DNA of 64,000 nt. It comes from Pseudomonadota bacterium (lineage in GTDB: Bacteria > Pseudomonadota > Gammaproteobacteria > Burkholderiales > Burkholderiaceae_C). Shown here one piece after another: positions 61,434 to 64,000 of the stretch. Below the pieces are notes generated by a model. The model worked only from the letters and a program-made list of their open reading frames with translations. It was not told where the DNA came from and did not search any database. Location: contig JAKOZT010000073.1 in assembly GCA_029779845.1 (NCBI GenBank), forward strand, positions 124,001 through 188,000. The letters are read 5' to 3'. The position numbers and the translations under genes are program-made. Each line of letters starts with the position of its first letter. The stretch's first letter is position 1.

Positions 61434-62090
61434 CTACTTCAGCAGCGGCGCGAGCACCGGCCAGACGTTGGCGAGCATGCGCGGGTGCGCCGCGGCCACG
61501 GGGTGGATGCGGTCGGCCTGGAACATCGCCTCGCCGTTCGGCGCATCGGCCACGCCGGCGAGGAAGAAGGGCACCAGCGCCGCGCCGCCGGCCTTCGCCA
61601 CCTCGGCGAACAGCGCGGCGAACTCGTCGCCGTACTTGCGGCCGTAGTTGGGAGGCACCTGCATGCCCAGCAGCAGCACCTTGGCGCCGGCTTCGCGCGC
61701 GGCCTTCACCATCGCGGCGAGGTTGTCTCTCGTCATGGCCAGCGGCAGGCCGCGCAGCGCGTCGTTGCCGCCGAGTTCGATCAGCACGTGCGTCGGCTTG
61801 TGCTGCTTCAGCAGCGCCGGCAGGCGCGAGCGGCCGCCCGAGGTGGTGTCGCCGCTGATGCTGGCGTTGACCACCGTGGCGGCGATCTGCTCCTTCGCCA
61901 GGCGCTGTTCGAGCAGCGCCACCCAGCCGCTGCCGCGCGACAGGCCGTACTCGGCCGAGAGGCTGTCGCCGACCACCAGCAGCGTGCGCGGCGGCGCGCC
62001 GGCGGCCGCCAGCGCCCCCGCGCCGCACAGGCCGAGGCCGAGCAGGCTACAGTGCGCCAGCCAGTCACGGCGCGTGATGCGTCGCCTCAT
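61434..62090 (-). CDS. SGNH-hydrolase esterase (TesA-like), Tat-exported
   Basis: 218 residues from ATG 62090; ATG 62111 would overlap the divergent ABC gene. The N-terminus RRRITRRDWLAHCSLLGLGL is a twin-arginine signal. SGNH blocks follow: VVGDSLSAEYGL (Ser, block I), ASISGDTTSGG (Gly, block II), IELGGNDALRG (Asn, block III) and DRIHPVAAAHP (Asp-His, block V). It is a periplasmic esterase/lysophospholipase of the TesA type. Tat rather than Sec export is unusual for TesA. Confidence 0.92.
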   Translation of the reverse strand: MRRRITRRDWLAHCSLLGLGLCGAGALAAAGAPPRTLLVVGDSLSAEYGLSRGSGWVALLEQRLAKEQIAATVVNASISGDTTSGGRSRLPALLKQHKPTHVLIELGGNDALRGLPLAMTRDNLAAMVKAAREAGAKVLLLGMQVPPNYGRKYGDEFAALFAEVAKAGGAALVPFFLAGVADAPNGEAMFQADRIHPVAAAHPRMLANVWPVLAPLLK

Positions 62091-62109
62091 CGAACGTCCA
62101 ACACCATTC

Positions 62110-62796
62110 ATGCCTGAACCCATCATCGCCGTGGAGCACGTCACCAAGCAGGTGCAGGACTCCACCGGCACGCTGACGATTCTCCACGACATCGACTTCA
62201 CCCTGGCGCCGCGCGAGTCGGCCGCCATCGTCGGCGCCTCCGGCTCGGGCAAGAGCACGCTGCTGGCCATCATCGCCGGGCTCGATACGCCGAGCAGCGG
62301 CACCGTGAAGCTGGCCGGCACCGACCTGTTCGCGCTCGACGAGGACGCGCGCGCCGCGCTGCGGGCGCAGAAGCTGGGCTTCGTGTTCCAGAGCTTCCAG
62401 CTGCTCGCCAACCTGACGGCGCTGGAGAACGTGATGCTGCCGCTGGAGTTGCAGGGCCGCAGCGACGCGCGTGCGCTGGCCGCCGAGATGCTGGGCCGCG
62501 TGGGCCTCTCGGAGCGGCTGCGCCACTACCCGAAAGTGCTGTCCGGCGGCGAGCAGCAGCGCGTGGCGCTGGCGCGCGCCTTCGTCGTGCAGCCGGCGGT
62601 GCTGCTGGCCGACGAGCCCACCGGCAGCCTCGACTTCGCCACCGGCGAGCGCGTGATGGAGCTGATGTTCGAGCTCAACCGCGAGGCCGGCACGACGCTG
62701 GTGCTGGTGACGCACGACCGCGCCATCGCCTCGCGCTGCGACCGCCAGCTGCGCATCGAGGCCGGGCGGCTCGAGCAGGGCGCGCTGGCGATGTAG
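62110..62796 (+). CDS. ABC transporter ATP-binding protein (YbbA/LolD-like)
   Basis: 228 residues. Walker A VGASGSGKSTLLAII, Q-loop FVFQSFQLLANLT, signature VLSGGEQQRVALARAFV, Walker B VLLADEPTGSLD and H-loop LVLVTHDRAI are all intact. It is of the MacB/LolD class, often next to tesA as ybbA. The matching permease (YbbP) is not downstream; a REP pair and a convergent gene follow, so the permease must lie elsewhere or be missing. Confidence 0.92.
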   Translation: MPEPIIAVEHVTKQVQDSTGTLTILHDIDFTLAPRESAAIVGASGSGKSTLLAIIAGLDTPSSGTVKLAGTDLFALDEDARAALRAQKLGFVFQSFQLLANLTALENVMLPLELQGRSDARALAAEMLGRVGLSERLRHYPKVLSGGEQQRVALARAFVVQPAVLLADEPTGSLDFATGERVMELMFELNREAGTTLVLVTHDRAIASRCDRQLRIEAGRLEQGALAM

Positions 62797-62808
62797 CTTG
62801 CGCTCAAT

Positions 62809-62880
62809 CCGTTCGCCCTGAGCTTGTCGAAGGGCGTTCGAGAGGCGCGGCGGGGCTTCGACAAGCTCGGCCCGAACGGG
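62809..62880. repeat. REP-like inverted pair between convergent genes
   Basis: Units 62809-62835 (CCGTTCGCCCTGAGCTTGTC, then GAAGGGC) and 62852-62880 in the opposite orientation, separated by a GAGGCGCGGCGG spacer that resembles those at 30 kb. They lie between the convergent ABC ATPase and prolyl isomerase genes, a normal place for bidirectional termination or mRNA end protection. Confidence 0.85.
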
Positions 62881-62890
62881 AACGGAGGTG

Positions 62891-63703
62891 TCAGTTCAGC
62901 GTGCTGAACTTGTAGTCCGTCTTCGCCTTGGCGCGGATCGCGTCGCGGAACTCGCCGAGCTTCTGCTGGCCCAGGCGCTGCTGGATCTGGCCCTTGATTT
63001 CCTCGAGCGGCGGGAACTTGGCTTCGCGCGTGTCTTCGAGCTTGATGACGTGCCAGCCGAACTGCGACTTCACCGGCGTCTCGGTCATCTCGCCCTTCTT
63101 GAGCTTGACCATCGCCTGCGAGAACTCGGGCACGTAGGCGCCCGGCGAGGCGAAGTCGAGGTCGCCGCCGTTCTCGCCGGAGCCCGGGTCCTTGGAGTTC
63201 TTCTTGGCCACGTCCTCGAACTTGGCGCCGCCCTTGATCTGCGCGATCAGCGCCTTGGCCTCGTCTTCGTTCTCGACCAGGATGTGGCGCGCGCGGTACT
63301 CGGTGCCGCCGGACTGGTTCTTGAACTTGTCGTACTCGGCCTGGACTTCGGCGTCGGTGACCGGGTTCTTCTTCTGGAAGTCGGCGAACAGCTCGCGGAT
63401 CAGCAGCGTCTGGCGCGCGAACTCCATCTGCTGCTTGTAGTCGGGCGTCGCGGCCAGGCCGCGCTTCTCGGCTTCCTGCAGGAAGATCTCGCGCAGCACG
63501 ACCTCGTCGCGCACCTGCTGCTCCAGCTCGGGCGTCTTGGGCTGGCCGCCGCGCACGGCCTGCGCCATCAGCGCCTCGACGCGCGCCTTGGGCACCGCCT
63601 TGCCGTTGACGATGGCGACGTTCTGCGCCTGCGCGGCCAGCGGCGCGGCGAGCAGCGCGGCGAGCGCGAGCGAGGTCAGGGCAAAGGAAGCGGAAGTCTT
63701 CAT
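62891..63703 (-). CDS. Parvulin-type peptidyl-prolyl isomerase (PpiC/PrsA-like)
   Basis: 270 residues. A signal peptide (cut near AQAQN, about residue 27) is followed by a SurA-N-like helical chaperone part with VAIVNGKAVPKARVEALMAQ, a parvulin domain (about 135-230, YRARHILVENEDEAKALIAQ; FSQAMVKLKKGEMTETPVKS; GWHVIKLEDTR) and a C-terminal helix. It catalyses prolyl isomerisation and helps outer-membrane protein folding in the periplasm. BolA is 19 bp upstream on the same strand. Confidence 0.92.
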   Translation of the reverse strand: MKTSASFALTSLALAALLAAPLAAQAQNVAIVNGKAVPKARVEALMAQAVRGGQPKTPELEQQVRDEVVLREIFLQEAEKRGLAATPDYKQQMEFARQTLLIRELFADFQKKNPVTDAEVQAEYDKFKNQSGGTEYRARHILVENEDEAKALIAQIKGGAKFEDVAKKNSKDPGSGENGGDLDFASPGAYVPEFSQAMVKLKKGEMTETPVKSQFGWHVIKLEDTREAKFPPLEEIKGQIQQRLGQQKLGEFRDAIRAKAKTDYKFSTLN

Positions 63704-63722
63704 GGTGGGGGAGGGGGAGATC

Positions 63723-63980
63723 TCAGGAGTCGCCCGGCGCGCGGGCGTCGATGGCCAGGGCGTGGATGCCCCGGAGCGTGCGCAGGGCATCATAAACGAG
63801 GCGGTGCCGCGCCACCCGTGACAAACCGTTGAAGCGCGCGCTGGCCACGCGCACGCTGAAATGCCGGCCCTCGCGCGCGCCGGCGTGGCCGGCGTGCAGG
63901 TGGCTGTCGTCGCGCACCTCGAGTTCGCTGGGGGCCAGCGCGGCGCGCAGCGCCGCTTCGATGTCCTGCGCGGCAACCAT
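63723..63980 (-). CDS. bolA: BolA family protein
   Basis: 85 residues from ATG 63980; the frame stays open upstream to the window edge, so a longer start cannot be ruled out. The BolA fold is seen in ALAPSELEVRDDSHLHAGH, GRHFSVRVASARFNGLSRVA then RHRLVYDALRTL, and GIHALAIDA. The conserved His in RVARHRLVY is an Fe-S ligand in complexes with monothiol glutaredoxins. It may act in iron-sulfur or envelope control. It lies 19 bp before the prolyl isomerase gene in one operon. Confidence 0.9.
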   Translation of the reverse strand: MVAAQDIEAALRAALAPSELEVRDDSHLHAGHAGAREGRHFSVRVASARFNGLSRVARHRLVYDALRTLRGIHALAIDARAPGDS

Positions 63981-64000
63981 CGCGGCGGTCAGCGCGTCGT

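Noticed and set aside
63981..64000. End of another gene upstream of bolA at the window edge
   Set aside because: Only 20 bases remain. One frame has TGA and another is open into bolA, so neither a gene end nor a longer BolA can be decided.

Overview
The window is chromosomal DNA of very high GC content with tightly packed, often 4-bp-overlapping genes. Gene content and order point to a betaproteobacterium of the order Burkholderiales, probably in the Comamonadaceae / Rubrivivax-Leptothrix neighbourhood. The supporting signs are the glnA-(small coiled-coil gene)-ntrB-ntrC order, the methylmalonyl-CoA mutase / MeaB / propionyl-CoA carboxylase cluster, a LexA of about 225 residues, smc-zipA-ligA in a row, and intergenic palindromes whose translation reads RPELVEG. 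The species assignment is inference. I saw no rRNA, tRNA, CRISPR array or insertion sequence.

Layout. 1-5.8 kb: a sirtuin-like gene end, upp, a DUF302-type gene, a reverse operon (2-hydroxyacid dehydrogenase, MFS exporter, two half-size ChrA subunits), a LysE exporter and a small unknown. 5.9-8.3 kb: a penicillin-acylase-family hydrolase. 8.3-15.0 kb is the accessory part, read on the minus strand: an ATP-grasp ligase, a GNAT acyltransferase, a 1179-residue polymorphic toxin ending in an AHH-type HNH nuclease, an Imm11-like immunity protein, an integron attC site, and a small gene that looks frameshifted. Upstream, on the same strand and with gaps of 30 bp or less, lie lexA and a Cdd1-type helix-hairpin-helix gene, so the toxin run sits directly behind an SOS operon.

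16-30 kb: asparaginase, Ohr peroxidase, an ABC-F ATPase, then the minus-strand operon queF-dapC-dapD-pilU-dapE-prmB (lysine/diaminopimelate synthesis with a pilus retraction ATPase inside it), followed by smc, zipA and ligA on the plus strand. 32-41 kb: Nudix hydrolase, Na/Pi symporter, IclR regulator, diguanylate cyclase, an AIM24-like protein, an exported creatininase-family enzyme next to a secreted beta-propeller, an EI24 membrane protein and a MoaB/CinA-type protein. 41.4-46.2 kb: the nitrogen module glnA-ntrB-ntrC, with a sigma-54 promoter and an NtrC site before glnA.

47-49.8 kb is an iron/copper mini-regulon: three Fur boxes control a small Cys-rich protein plus a Fur paralogue, a 30-residue membrane protein plus pseudoazurin, and a divergent DUF3501 / DUF411 pair. 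51-58.9 kb is the propionate/methylmalonyl-CoA operon behind a GntR regulator and an AT-rich palindromic operator. In it the MeaB GTPase is fused in frame to a GIY-YIG nuclease through a REP array. The window ends with peptide deformylase, a DUF6600 envelope protein, a Tat-exported SGNH esterase divergent from an ABC ATPase, a second REP pair, a parvulin prolyl isomerase and BolA.
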